Shown: positions 26,806 through 38,717, counted from the first letter of the stretch. The stretch: DNA of 64,000 bases from Actinomortierella ambigua (GCA_016098155.1 JAAAJB010000056.1:28308-92307); one strand, 5' to 3'. Notes: generated by a model from the sequence alone, not told the origin. A program made the numbers and translations.

Positions 26806-27660
26806 GAGTGCAAGGGGGGCAAGTGAAGAGAGAGAAAGAGAGAGATAGAGGGAGAGGAGGGAGAGAGGGCATTTCCCCGGTTGATTGGGAGAGGAGGAGT
26901 GAAAGGGGGGGGGGGAAGGTCATATGATGGATTGAGGCGAAGATCACCATGTCAATCCCTCTCTCTCTCTATCTGTCTCTCTTGTTGCCTCGCTGTCACT
27001 CTTGTTCGTCGGGCTGACCCCTCTCTCTTTCTCTCCCTCTCTTTCTCTCGCTGTTCTCTCCCTCTCCCTTTTTTTCGCTCTCTCTCTCTCTCTCTCTCTC
27101 TCTAGTTCTCGTTGACGTGTCCTCATTCTATCCAGATCATCAACCATGGAGGGGTGCACAATTCCTCGCCCCTTTGTCCTCCCTTCCAATAATCCAACCC
27201 AAAGAAAGAGAGACAGAGAGGGAAATGACCAAAGACAGAGGGGAGGAGGGGTTCGAAGAGAAGAGGGGGAAAGGGAGAGAGAGAACGGATGGTTGTGTTC
27301 AATACCCGTAGAACCAACATTGCTCATCGCCAGCACCACCAACACCATCATCATCATCATCATCAGGCATTTTCCCAACAGTGATATCATTCGGAGGGCC
27401 ATGTAGTAACAGAATAATAAATTCAGCAGGCCACAGGACGGAAGGATGGATGATAGGCGCGTCCGAAAACGAGAGAGAGGGAGTGGGGGAGGGGAGAGGA
27501 CAGAGGACACCAAAGTAAAAAAGGAGGGGGGGGGACCGAGCTCACTTTTTTTTTTTTTTTTTTTTCTTCTTTCTCTCTCTCTCTCCCCCCCTCTCCCTCT
27601 CTCCTTCCCCCCCCTCCCCTCCCCCCTCCCCCCTCCGATCTCTTTCTCTCTCTTACTCTC
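26806..27660. other. Intergenic, simple-sequence rich
   Basis: About 855 bases. GA-rich purine runs near 26826-26910, CT runs near 26956-27103, a CAT/ATC trinucleotide run near 27346-27366 and a poly-T/CT-rich block at 27546-27660. No conserved frame seen. It holds the 3' end of the small gene upstream and promoter sequence for the coiled-coil gene. Confidence 0.4.
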
Positions 27661-28255
27661 TCACACCCCTGAGAGAACGACCATGTAAGCCACGGCACCC
27701 TTGTCGACAATTTCATAGAGGGGGAGAGGAGAGGGGGGGTGTGCTGCAAAGAAAATGCTGTGGGCCACTGTGTACAAATTGGTGTGCTTAGTGCGCTAAC
27801 TTGCCTTGTTGAAGTTGGAGGACTTGCTATACGGCACACTTGAGTTGGAGAGGAGTTTGGTGAGGGCACCTAAGCTCAGGCCATCTGGTTCGGCGTAAAG
27901 AGCGTCTTGGATGGCCGCCACTATTTTTTTTTTACAGGTCAGACACAGGTCCACAAGGAGAACAGAGCACGGGAGAGAGAATGACATACAGTTAGTTCGT
28001 CAAGTTCAGGCACACAAAGTTGAGATGTCGTAAATGAGCAAAGGGTATTGCGAAGGGGAGGAGGAGGGGAGGAGGAGGATAGACAAGGACGGGGGGAGAG
28101 GGGGAAGGGTGACTGACAAGGGCACGGTAGGACAACATTCACATCACATAGAGCATCGAACCAAACTGGTGGCAAAAAAAAAAAAAAAAAAAAAGGAAGC
28201 GGCGACACTTACAGAGCTGAGCCGATTTCACCGAAGAGGTGGATATTGTCGACAT
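27661..28255 (-). CDS. Candidate small three-exon gene, 81 residues, unknown function
   Basis: Three exons join in phase: 28255-28213 (MSTISTSSVKSAQL), 27920-27801 (AAIQDALYAEPDGLSLGALT then KLLSNSSVPYSKSSNFNKA) and 27743-27661 (HPPSPLPLYEIVDKGAVAYM then VVLSGV, stop). The first donor is a strong GTAAGT. Both acceptors are TAG/CAG after T-rich runs. The second donor is a weak GTTAGC, with a GC donor four bases upstream as an alternative that breaks phase. The sequence is of normal composition, unlike the GA/CT repeats on both sides, which argues for real coding. Predicted helical, no signal peptide, no Cys motifs. Not recognised. Confidence 0.5.
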
Positions 28256-29142
28256 TACTTGAAGAAAAAGTTGAAGAGGGCGAGTCCCTCAGGATGGATG
28301 GTCTGGACAGTCGAAAGGGCGAGAGAGAGAGAGTTGGCGAGGATTTTTTGCAGAGAAAAAAAAAGAAGGGGCTAGGGATGGTCGGGTAGCTGGTAGCGGG
28401 TACCAAAGTGCCCGTTCGTGGTGGAAAAGCGTGTGTGGTTGTGACTGAGGGATACAGTTGACTGGAGGGGTGGAGACTGTCAGTATCGGCGATGTGGGAA
28501 AGAGTAGAGAGGGCTGGGATGGAATATGGGTTGGGAACAGCTAGGATGAATGGATGGGTGGGTGTGCTGCCTGTACTCTTTGCTGCGTCGGCTATGAAGG
28601 CTGCGGTTGTTTCTATGGTTGCTGTAGAAAAGGTCAGGCACAGGCTTTTGGGTTGATGCGGAAAAGGTGCGATACAACACTTTGCAGGGTTGGAGAGGAT
28701 GCTCGGTGGTCAAAGTCAAGCAGAGTCAGGAAGAGGAAGAGGAGGAGGAGGAGGAACGACTTGGGCGAGTGTTGGCACAAGCGTGAATGGTGAATGAATG
28801 CCTTGCTTCCGTTCGCGGAAACACGTCGTCGGCACAGAGTCGATTCTGCCAAGACAGTGGCAAGGAGAGCAGGAAGAGACAGGGAATGCAGAGAACGAGT
28901 GAAGGGGGGGAGGTAGCAGACAGGTGAGTGAACGAGTGAGTGGCGAAGCGAAGAAACGAGGTGATGTGAGAAAAAAAAAAGAGAAAGTGAGAGAGAATGA
29001 AAGAGGGGTCAGAAAGACCAAAGGTTCAACCTGAGAGTGACTGCTCTTTCGACCATGGCACGTCGAGAGCAACCAAGGTTAAGAAGTGAAGACTTGCCAA
29101 AGTACAGTTGTCGGAAGAAGAAAAGGGGCACTCACACACATG

Positions 29143-29210
<68 letters not shown>

Positions 29211-29218
29211 GAGAGAGA
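29143..29218. repeat. Compound (CA)n(GA)n microsatellite
   Basis: About 9 CA units run directly into about 23 GA units, then an interrupted GA tail. Confidence 0.95.
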
Positions 29219-29634
29219 AGGGATGAGAGGGACCGAGAAAGCAAGAGGATACGATGGCGAGACAGAGGGGCAGAGATGATCTGGGAAATGTGGGGCAGGA
29301 AGAAAGAAAGAAAGAAAGAAAGCGCGTGCAGAGGGATCAGTGGCGCGAGAGCAAGAAGGATAGAGAGGGGGGGGGAGGAGCACAAAAGAGGCAGTTTTTA
29401 TGTCTTTCCGAAATGGGAAAAAAAAAGTGCGCTGCACTTAAGAGAGAGAGAGGGAGAGAGAGCGAGTCAAGGGACGATCTGCGAGTCTCTCAGTGGAATG
29501 TGTGTGTAGGTGGTGGTGTGTGTGTAGTTCAGGGGCAAAAAGATGGGATGTGCGAATCGGTTGAGCGTTCGTTGGAGAAGAGAAGAGAAGAGGGAAGAGG
29601 GGGGGGGGGGCGGGGTTCCTGTTACCATCAACAG

Positions 29635-29644
29635 NNNNNNNNNN
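29635..29644. other. Assembly gap (10 Ns)
   Basis: Ten consecutive N in a poly-G/GA-rich area. The true gap size is probably unknown. Confidence 0.98.
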
Positions 29645-30405
29645 GAGAGAGAGAGAAACAGAGACAAAGAGAGAGAGAGAGAGAAAGAGAAAGAGAGAGA
29701 AAGAGGGAGGGGGGGGGGGGGGCTGGGTTCCATCTCACATCAACAGCTAACAGCTAACAGCAATCAGCAGCAATCAGCAATCAGGTCAGTGCCACGCTGA
29801 TTTTTTATGATTTGAAATTGGCAGTGCCTCAGAGGACAAATTAGAGCATTTCCTTGACCCAAATTGCCATTCTTCCTCTGCAGCCCGCCCTTTTTCTCCT
29901 CTCCAGCCCCAAAAGGAGTGAGCATAGGCTACAAAGAGAGAGAGAGAGAAAGAGGGGAGTTTGTTCTCCCCTGCAGTATTGTACAGTCAGTCCCTCTCAA
30001 CCGCCCAACCTTACTGACAGTCGAACCCTCTCTCTCTCTCTGTCTTTCTGCATTGCCCCGTTGTGTTATCCTCGGTAGGCTCGCGCCCACCCTCTCCCTC
30101 CACAAACACATGTGCTCTCCTAGCCCGTGCTGGTGTGTCAATTGCCATGTTTCTCCTCAATTTGGGGCCGGTTCAGCCAACCAACCGTTTGTGATAGTAC
30201 ACTACATACACAAATGTCACTAGACATATTATTGTGTCCAACAATCTTGGAAACCACTTGAATCTCCACTTCTCTTCATCCCATCCAACTACCTTTTTTT
30301 TTTCTTCCTCATCACATCCACCTACCTTCCGCCCCTTCCCCTTCTACTTTCTCTCCTCTCCTCTCTCTCTCTCTCTCCTATCATATTACCTATCCCTCCC
30401 ATACC

Positions 30406-32616
30406 ATGTATCACCACAGCAATGAATCCTCTACTCGGTTAGATGCAATCTCGAAAGACTCATCATCCCGGTCACATTCATCATCCAGGAACAGAAGCAG
30501 GGATCGAGACCGAGACCGCGACCGCGACCGCGACCGAGACCACCGTGACCGTGACCGCGACCGAGAGAGGGATCGAGATAAGGACAGACACCGGGACCGA
30601 CCGCGAGATCGAGAGCGTGAACGTGAGCGTGAGCGTGAGCACAGAGAACATCACCAGGACAAGAGTCGAGAAAGGGACCGCAGCCGCGATAGGAGTACCC
30701 GAGAGCGGGATCGTGACCGAGACCGGGGTCGTGAGAGAGAACAGGACAAGAGTCGCGAACGTCCTGAAAGAGAGCGAGAACTAGGACGAGACCGAGACAG
30801 GGACAAAGACAGAGACAGGGACAGAGACAGGGACAGAGACAAAAGCCACGACGACAAGGATCGCGAGCATGAACGAGGGCGAGATAGAGAGAAGGACCGT
30901 GAGCGAAGGCGGGAACGAGAAAAGGCACGCGAGCGTGAGCGCAGCAAGGGTCAGTCGGATGCTAAGAGCAGCCTGGAGAAGAGCCTCTTGGACATATCGC
31001 TCGCACTGGAATCGTTCAGTCTTGACATTGGAGCTGCCATATCGGACCGACAACCCCGAGACCGCTCTCAGAGAAGCGACCGCCATCAGCAATTAGCATC
31101 GCCACTCTCATCACTCTCAGCTAATGCATCTGCGCCATCGCTGCTCAATGCTTCTCATCGCCTCGACTCGGCCGTTGATCTTCCTGAGCAGGCGGCAGCG
31201 TCGTCGACGTCGCTCTCTCGACCAGCCAGCAAGGTAGCCAACCGCATGTATCGTATCGTGGTCGAGGACGCTGCTGGCCCCGACGATGAAGCCAACCTTC
31301 GAAACGGTCTTCTTCCCCTGGATGCTCTCAACACCGGTAGCGACAATTCAAAGGACAAAGCACAGGACCAGCCCCTCCCCCTACCCACACGTAGTGAGCA
31401 GCGCCTGCGAAGGGACAGAGAACGGCGAGAACGAGAGCCATTTGCCAACGGTGACACGGGCAGTGAGAGAGCACGCGATTTAGATTGGGGCTATAACAAC
31501 CTTGCTGTAAGGGAGTGGGACAAGGATCGAAATCATGAGAGGCGGCACCGCCCTGCCGACCGACCACAGGCTGGAGACAGGCAACACCAACAGTCCCCCA
31601 CCCTCTTGGTTGGGCTGGAGGAGAGTGCTTCAAGCAGCATGTTTGGAGACATTCTTGACAAGTACGGGTCAACACCTACCTCATCCCAGACCACCTCACC
31701 AACCACGCCGGCTCGTGGTTCACCAGATGCGAGCTCAATAACATCCAGCCTGAGACATCACCGTTCCAGAGAAGGTCGAGATGCTTCGACTGACATGCTC
31801 ACGCCCCCGCCACGTCGACAGGCTGCTTCGTCTCCCTCCAGGGCTTCAGTAGGGGAGGCCAAGGACAACAACCACATCAGCAGCCGGGCTCAGACAGCAT
31901 CGCCTATGGCGGCGGCGGCTTCGGCTAAATTCAATGGATACTTGCACTCGAGTATCAATAGCAGGGATCCTCCCAATCCTTTGTCGGCAGTGTCTTCAAC
32001 GTCAGCAACATCGTCCAGTGTACCTCCTTCTGCGCGGGCCTACAACAAACGACCTCCACCTGTGCCAACAAACGATAGTTTTGTCCTCTATCCCAGATCA
32101 GCCAATCGCACCAGCGCATCATCACAGAATCGTCCACCACCTACCACACCTTCACCCTCTGCCTCCTCGATTTCCTCGTTTGAGTCTGAAGCACGACCAG
32201 AGCCACCACCCAAGGATGTCGGCCGGAGAGCACCGCCACCGCCGCCACAGGCCAACTCCCAACACAGTCTGAGTGCGACTCATCTGCCACTGCTCACGCT
32301 AGATACCCACAGGCCCACAGAGCCTATTTCCTCCTTTGCGGAAGCAGTCGAAGCGACCATGAGTTCCCGCTACCGTTCTGGGTCGACCTCTTCTTCGGCA
32401 CCCTCTGTCTCGTCGCGAGCAAGAAGCGATTCGAACCAGAGCCATCATCAGTACCATGATCACCACCATGAGCCACCAGCGCGCTCTCTGGGGCGGTCTC
32501 TGACCCAGACCAGTGTCTCCAGTCTGTCGTCCCACACGTCCAAGACCAGCGCGGCGGTAGGCGATCATTCCTCTTCGTCTCACTATCGGTCACGTCACCA
32601 CGATTCTCGTCCTCAA

Positions 32617-32653
<37 letters not shown>

Positions 32654-32908
32654 CGTCCAGCCACCATACATCACCTTCAAGTCGATCCAGCCATGGAGCG
32701 AACGGCCACAGTCAGCACCCTTCATCATCATCACAATCTGGTACCACGCCACCCATCTCGCCCTACCATGAGGATCAACCACTCGCCTTCCCCTCCCGCT
32801 CGAGTTCTTCTAATGGGTTCAGCAGTCAGACTAATCTACATAAGCAACAGCCACCGCAGCAACAGCCACCGCAGCAACAGCAGCAACAGCAACAACAGCA
32901 GCAACAGC

Positions 32909-32939
<31 letters not shown>

Positions 32940-33753
32940 GCAGCAGCAGAATGGCCACTATCACCCGCGCCAATCGCATCAACAGCAACATCATCAAAGT
33001 CGGGCGGAGCAGCCTTATCGGAATGCATCGCCAATGCCAGGTCATGGATCACACTCGACGACGTCGCTCAACAAGTACAATGTCTCTGCCAGGACGTCGT
33101 CGGCTCCGGCTGCAAGGGGGGCTGGACGAAACGGGTATCCTAAAAAGTCAGCGTTGGTCAAGACGCCGATTGCACGGGCACGGGCGCGGGAGGCAGGACC
33201 ACCGCGCAAGGTGTTTTGGGGGGATAAGATGACGATTGTGACGATCGAGCGACCGGACACACCACCGCCACCGCCACCACCAGACAAGAAGAAGAAGAAG
33301 AAGAAGGTCAAGAAGAACGGGAACCCGACGGGGGTGAACCAAGACCCGGAGTACGATTCGGATTATTACAGGCAACCGTACACACCTACGCCGGCGGAGG
33401 TGGTGGTGACGGTGGCGCCTTGGATCGGCAACCCGAACTTTGACGAGGAGCAGGCCAATAGTCGGTATACGTTTGAGGATGACTACGAGGACGACTATGA
33501 CGACTATGACGAGTACGACGATCATGGTGGTGGCGGTATGAACCATTATGATCTGCGGATGGGGCCGGATGACTATGACGACGATGACTATGACGATGAT
33601 GACGACGACGATGAGGAGGATGAGGAGGAGGAAGACGGGCCCGGTAGCGTGGTCTGGGGCAAGGGCATTGGTGGGGGCAAAGGCTTCCAGAAGAAGAAGA
33701 GCGGAGGCATGTTTAAATTCAAGCGCGCTGTCAATCGTCTTTTGCGCAACTAG
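30406..33753 (+). CDS. Arg-Asp-repeat protein with poly-Gln and acidic C-terminal region
   Basis: Single exon, 1115 residues, starting MYHHSNESSTRLDAISK. Residues about 28-185 are RD/RE dipeptide repeats resembling the RD/RS domains of RNA-processing factors. A short ordered segment follows (SSLEKSLLDISLALESFSLD). The middle is Ser/Pro/His-rich with two poly-Gln tracts. Near residue 935 there is a distinctive KVFWGDKMTIVTIERPD motif followed by poly-Pro and poly-Lys. Then come YDSDYYRQPYTPTPAEVVVT, VAPWIGNP, a long Asp/Glu/Tyr run and a basic end, GMFKFKRAVNRLLRN. The ends look conserved while the middle looks disordered. No enzyme domain. An RNA-binding or scaffold role is a guess from the RD repeats. 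It is divergent from the small gene at 28255 and convergent with the next gene. Confidence 0.75.
32614..32652 (+). repeat. CAG-rich poly-Gln tract
   Basis: About 13 Gln codons, mostly uninterrupted CAG, in the Arg-Asp-repeat gene. Confidence 0.9.
32845..32949 (+). repeat. CAA/CAG poly-Gln tract
   Basis: About 35 codons, nearly all Gln with two early CCGCAG/CCACCG breaks. CAA dominates the 3' half. Confidence 0.9.
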
Positions 33754-34098
33754 ATCAACCATTACTCTACTACACACAATATACCAGTTCTTTTTTTTTT
33801 CTTTGGCCGCTTCCTCTAAACAGTGATTCAACCGTCGTTGTTGTTGTGTGTGTGTGTGTGTGTTTTTTTTATTGCAAGGGAGCAAGTTTATGGATTGCAA
33901 ACAAAAAAGAGTGGATAATCAAAAGAAGAAATATCAATTCAAAAGGGAAACCAAAGTGAAGAGACGGGGTATTCGAGTGTGTGAGAGAGAAAGAAAAAAA
34001 AAGAACACAGGCAAAGAGAAACAATACAAGCACTTTCCCCACATATCCTTTTTTTTTCCTTTTTTTTTTTGCCCTTTCTAAAAAGGGAAGAAGAGTCT
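33754..34098. other. Convergent 3' region without a gene
   Basis: 345 bases between two convergent stops, with a (TG)n run at about 33845-33862 and poly-T/poly-A stretches. Only UTR-like sequence is visible. Confidence 0.5.
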
Positions 34099-35068
34099 TC
34101 AGTCTTCTCCAGTGCCGCTCTCCTTTCCATCTAAAGGGTCCATTGTTTTCGCGTCATCACCACCCACGGCGCCCGTCAACCCTCCGAGCAGCTTGTTGAG
34201 TGATCTCTCGTTGGCCTGCTTGAGCTTTGCCTTCTCCAGGTCTTGAATCCGTTGCAGCTCCTGCAGCGCCGCTTGCTGTTGTGCATGGCGGATTGCGGCC
34301 AGGTCCGCAGACTTGCTCGAAATCTTGGACAGTCGGTACTGGATCTCGGCCGACGGTGTCAGAGGGTTCGAGCCCGAGACAGCCACGGTGGTGGCGGCGG
34401 CAGCGGTGGTGTTGGTGGTGGCCGGAGACAGCGTCAGCGATTCGCAGTGATGGTCCTTGGGTGACTGCGCCGTCTGTACTGGAGCTGCATTCGTGTCGGC
34501 CACAAAAGACGGTGCTGCCGTGATGGATGGTGCAGAAGCGTATAGTCCAGACGCCCTTCCTGCTCCTGTTGCTCGAAATGTCGTAGAAGAAGCGGAGGCA
34601 GAGGAGGCGGATCCTCCTGGTAATGTGAATGGATGCTCGCTGTCATAATCGTCGTCGCAGCGACATATTTGATCCATTGTAAGCCCGGCTAGCGCCTCTG
34701 CGATATGTAGACCACATCCTATGGTAGTAGAGTTGAAAGAAAACAACAAAAGAAATAAAAAGTGATGAGTATCCTTTAAATGCATAACTGCTGCGGGAAT
34801 GGCTATATGCGTCGGGGAAAAGCTTCTAAGTAAGGATCTGCTACATTGGTGAATCTTTTGTTCTGCTTCTTTTCATGCGGTGAAAAAGAAGGAGCGAGTA
34901 AGGACCATCGCGTGTCGTTGGTGAGTAGGGTTCGACAATTAATAAAAAAAAAAAAAAGTGTCGCGGCCATATTTTTCATTCTTTTCTTTTTTGGACTAGA
35001 GTCGAGAAGGGGAGCCTACCTTCCCAGTTGTACTTTCCGCAAGTTTCGCAAATGACTCTGTGGCACAT
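34099..35068 (-). CDS. Small Cys/His zinc-ribbon-like conserved protein
   Basis: Two exons (35068-35020 and 34718-34099) give 222 residues. The join restores a continuous motif: MCHRVICETCGKYNWEG then CGLHIAEALAGLTMDQ then ICRCDDD. The putative zinc ligands are C7-x2-C10, C18-x2-H21 and C35-x-C37. This C-x2-C-G-K-x-x-W-x-G-C-G-x-H arrangement is a widespread, uncharacterised small eukaryotic family (known pattern, no function assigned by me). After residue 45 the protein is Ser/Ala/Thr-rich. It ends with a helical block, EIQYRLSKISSKSADLAAIR then QQQAALQELQRIQDLEKAKL, and an acidic tail. The start is firm: the first motif residue is Cys2. Read from exon 2 alone, the Cys motif is lost. Confidence 0.82.
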
Positions 35069-36711
35069 AATTGAAGGTACGATACAGAGGATAAATGGAG
35101 ACGTGAGTGTTGGGGCTGATGGCAGATGGATTGCAATGGAGAATGACCCGGACAGGGATTCGCAAACTTCGGTCGAAAGTTGCCATTTTGGGACAAGACG
35201 CAACCCCCCTCAAACAAAAATTCTTCTCTACTCTCATCCACTCCCCATCCACTCTCTCTCCCCCCTCCCCTTCCCTTCACTCCCCTGCACCTGCAGAAGT
35301 GGTAGTGAGTGCGATCAAAAGCACGGCAGATCTAGCAACCACATGCTGGTTGTTTTGTGTTTGACACCCTAAAAGAGGATCGGTAGAGACAGAGACAGAG
35401 AACGAGGAAGAGCGATAGCCCGGACGAGGAGGATAGGATATGGCTACTAGGAAACAGCTCTGCACGATATCGATATTGCTGCAAAGAGAGCAGACTGTTT
35501 CCTCGCGGTCAAAAAAAAAAAAGTGTTTGTTTTTGTTCTTTTAGCGTTTAGCCGGGTCTATCGGATATGTGCAACGTAACAAAGAGGGACATCTGATTGG
35601 AACCCCGATAAGCATCTGATAACTCAATAGTCGCCCGCCTCGGCCCCATGTGGCAAGTCCATGCGGTGAACATATATGATCCCGTCTCTCGCTTTTTTTT
35701 GTTCTCTCTCTGCCCTCTTCGCCCTGCTGCTATGTACACTGCGCAAGGGCCGCGCAGTTGCTTGTCAGGTGTTGACATACCAGTATCTCCCTTTGGGTGA
35801 CTGGAGTGACGGAGGTATGGTACGTACTACGGGGGAGAGGAGCTCCATACAAACGTGGTGGACAAAGGAGGGCGCGGGGGGGGGTGGGGAAGGCTCGGCG
35901 GAGAACTTTCCGTGGAATACCCAAGGTGCGTCAGGCGCTATCCACTACAAACACTGAAGAAGTTGGAATGGTACACTTTGGTTTACACCAAAAGCATAGT
36001 CAGCGAGAAAAAAAAAGTGAGAGCTCCCCCGCAAAAGCACCAAGGCAACAGAGACAAACATGCAGGTTTTCTGGGAAGGAAGCACCAACCCTTGTGCGCC
36101 GTCTATTGGCTCTGAAAGCACCCTGCATGACTGTCGATTGACTCAATGTCCGCTGTCTTTTCGAGAGCAGCCTAGCTCCGCTCCATGTCCATGTCCCCTC
36201 TTTTGCAATCCCTCTCCTCCTCACCCCCCCCCGTCTCCCCAGTGCTAATGATGAATGAACAGCCAAAGGTGGAACAAGTGGGGTTGGAACAAGTGGAAAA
36301 ACACGGGCATCCCCAATGACGACTCTGGGGTAGGGGGAGTTGAGATGAGTTGATTGTTTGTCCCACGTCCATTTAGCACCATTGGTTGTACCGTTTTCCC
36401 AAGGGGAAAAGAAGGTACGGAATGTGCATGCTTCTCTCTTCTCTCTCTCATTGCTCACTCTATTTTTCAGATACTTTTGCAACGTATTCCCTAACCACCA
36501 GAGTACAAACCACTTCTTTTGCCTGGACACATGCACTCCAATAAGAAAATGGGTTGCTCCCCGGTTTCTAACGCCAACGTTGGTCGTTTTGTATAAAAAA
36601 GACTTTATGTTGCCGTCTTATCCCGCTTCCTTGCTCCTCTCTGCCTCACTCGCCCTCCCCTCCCCCCTCCCCTCCTTCCCTTCGACCCCTCCTTTCCCTC
36701 CCCTTGCAAAG
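35069..36711. promoter_or_regulatory. Divergent intergenic region, zinc-ribbon gene / phosphoesterase 1
   Basis: 1.64 kb with no recognisable gene. Its composition is more balanced than other gaps (for example 35540-35680), with CT-rich sequence at 36636-36700 just before the phosphoesterase ATG. It should contain two promoters. Confidence 0.45.
36592..36598 (+). promoter_or_regulatory. TATA box of phosphoesterase 1
   Basis: TATAAAA 120 bases before the ATG at 36712, followed by a CT-rich leader. The downstream paralog has the same arrangement. Confidence 0.5.
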
Positions 36712-38717
36712 ATGCGTTTGTTGGTTGTTCTCCCCTTGTTCGCCGCTTTCGCCTCGGCCAACCTGGAGCGTCGCGCTCAGCCAGGTGCTGTTCAGCCTCC
36801 TCCTGTCGAGCTCCGTCCTTTGACTTGGGGCGATGTTAACTTCATCTCTACAACCGATAGTCACGGTAAGTACACCTGCTATTCTCTACAAAAAAAAAAA
36901 AAAAAAAAAAAAAATAGATCACGAAACCAGCCTTCTCACATCTCTTTTTCTTGTGTTTTCTTCTCCCCCTTTTTTTTTAAATATAGGATGGCTTGCCGGT
37001 CACCCTCGGGTGTCTGACTTCTCTGCCGACTTTGGAGACTTTGCGTCTTTCGTGAAGAACATGCGAAAGAAGGCCGAGCGTATGCGCAAGGATCTCTTTG
37101 TGATCGACTCTGGTGATTTGCACGACGGTAACGGCCTGTCAGACTCTACGCCCCTGAACGGTCAGGTCTCGGACCCGATTTTTTCGTCCATGAAATATGA
37201 CATGTTGACGATCGGCAACCATGAGCTGTACCAGAACAGCGTCGCCGAGTCCATGCACAAGAATTATGCGCCAAAGTGGGGCAAGCGCTACCTGACGTCC
37301 AACGTCTACATTAAGGACGCCAATACCAACAAGACGACGCCTATCGGTCATCAGTACAGCGTCTTCCACGGCCGGTATGGCACCAAGGTGCTCGCCTATG
37401 GTTTCCTGTTCAACTTTAAGAGCAACGGAAACATGACGGTCGTCGAGAAGGTCGAGACCACGATTGCTCAGCCTTGGTTCCAAAAGTCGCTGAAGGTCAA
37501 GTCGGACGTGATTGTTGTCGTCAGCCACATGTCGCTCCGCTATGGCGAGGCTGTGTCCATCGTCAATGCTATCCGTAAGGTCCAACCTACCAAGCCCCTC
37601 TTTCTCTTTGGTGGACATCTCCACATTCGCGACTTTGTTCGATACGATGGAAGGTAGGTTCACTGCGCATGCGCTAGCTGGTGAAAACCATATGTTTTGT
37701 GTCGTATCTCATGTCTCACCCCCCGCAGCGTATACATACCACATGTCTAATATGTATCTTTTTTTTTTTCTTTGGATGTACCTTTCTTTATTTTTCAGGG
37801 CGGCTGGTATTGCTTCCGGCCGTTTCATGGAGACAGTCGGCTGGATGTCCGCCTCTGGTATTCGCAACAACAACAAGAACCTGACTATCACCCGCCGCTA
37901 CTTGAATGCCAACCTCCACACCTACAAGACTCATGCGCTGGCCCACCCCAAGCAAAAGTTTGACACCGGAAGGGGCAAAGATATTACCAAGAAGATCACC
38001 AAAGCTCGTAAGGCTTTGAACCTGACCAATATCTTGGGTTACTCTCCCCAGGACTACTACTTGTCGCGGTACCCAATGACGGACGATCGGTCGTTGCTCA
38101 AACTGGTCGCCAATGAGGTCCTGCCTGCTGTCGTGGACCCCAAGAAGGGCAAGCCTGGTGTTGTGATCATCAACAGCGGCAGCCAGCGCTTCGATGTCCT
38201 CAAGGGACCCTTCACGACCGACGACACCTTTGTGGTCTCGCCCTTCCACAACACATTCATCTATACCACTGTCAAGGCCTCGTTGGTCAAGGGCATTATG
38301 GAGGGCTTGAACACTGCTCCCTTCCAGAAGCGTGCCGATAAGCTGTACCTGGAGAACCTGCGTGAGAACAAGAAGGGTGGTGACCAGAAAGATGGCAAGA
38401 AGCCCGGCAAGAACTATCCTTTGACTCCTGGCTATGTCACCAAGGATGACATGGGCACGGATGGTGATGACTGGCCCCATACACCAATTGCCGATGTTGA
38501 TGCGCCCACCTACATTGCTAGCCCCTTGCCCGCCGGCGTCCAGCCGGATGACGAGGTCCACATTGTCTGGCTGTCGTTCTTCACCAACTTGATTGAGCCC
38601 CTCCTGAAGAAGCTGGACCCCAATACCAACTTTGCCATCGCCGATTACCGCACCGACATCAACTCCAACACCATGTGGGCAAACTTTGTCACTCAGAAGT
38701 GGGCCAAGCAGGCTTAA
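36712..38717 (+). CDS. Secreted calcineurin-like metallophosphoesterase / 5'-nucleotidase, copy 1
   Basis: Three exons (36712-36865, 36987-37653, 37799-38717) give 579 residues. An N-terminal signal peptide (MRLLVVLPLFAAFASA) points to secretion or the vacuole. Two-metal active-site motifs are all present: TTDSHGW (D49, H51), VIDSGDLHDGNG, TIGNHELY, VVVSHMS and FGGHLHIRD. A second domain follows with PLTPGYVTKDDMGTDGDDWP. The layout matches the fungal YHR202W-like group, related to 5'-nucleotidases. Likely substrates are extracellular or vacuolar nucleotides or other phosphate esters. The exact substrate is not shown. Several N-glycosylation sequons are present (NKT, NMT, NLT). The frame stays open for 108 bases before the chosen ATG, but that is CT-rich leader. 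It is followed 439 bases later by a paralog in the same direction. Confidence 0.9.

Larger units (their letters stand above)
28256..30405. promoter_or_regulatory. Divergent 2.1 kb intergenic region, purine-rich, with assembly gap
   Basis: No convincing gene. Strongly purine-biased on the plus strand from about 28700 to 29770, with GAGA runs, a CA/GA microsatellite, GAAA repeats (29300-29321) and poly-G tracts. A direct AACAGCTAACAGC/AATCAGCAGCAATCAGC array lies at 29742-29785. From 29850 to 30400 it becomes CT-rich, probably the 5' leader of the Arg-Asp-repeat gene. Confidence 0.45.

Noticed and set aside
29143..29218. Repeat array as CRISPR
   Set aside because: It is a dinucleotide microsatellite with no spacers, in a eukaryote.
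32693..33232. Ser/Asn-repeat frame overlapping the Arg-Asp-repeat gene
   Set aside because: Same-strand shift of the CAA/CAG tract; the 1115-codon frame is the coherent one.
33148..33900. Val/Ile-rich minus-strand frame
   Set aside because: Antisense of the Asp/Glu/Pro-rich end of the Arg-Asp-repeat gene.
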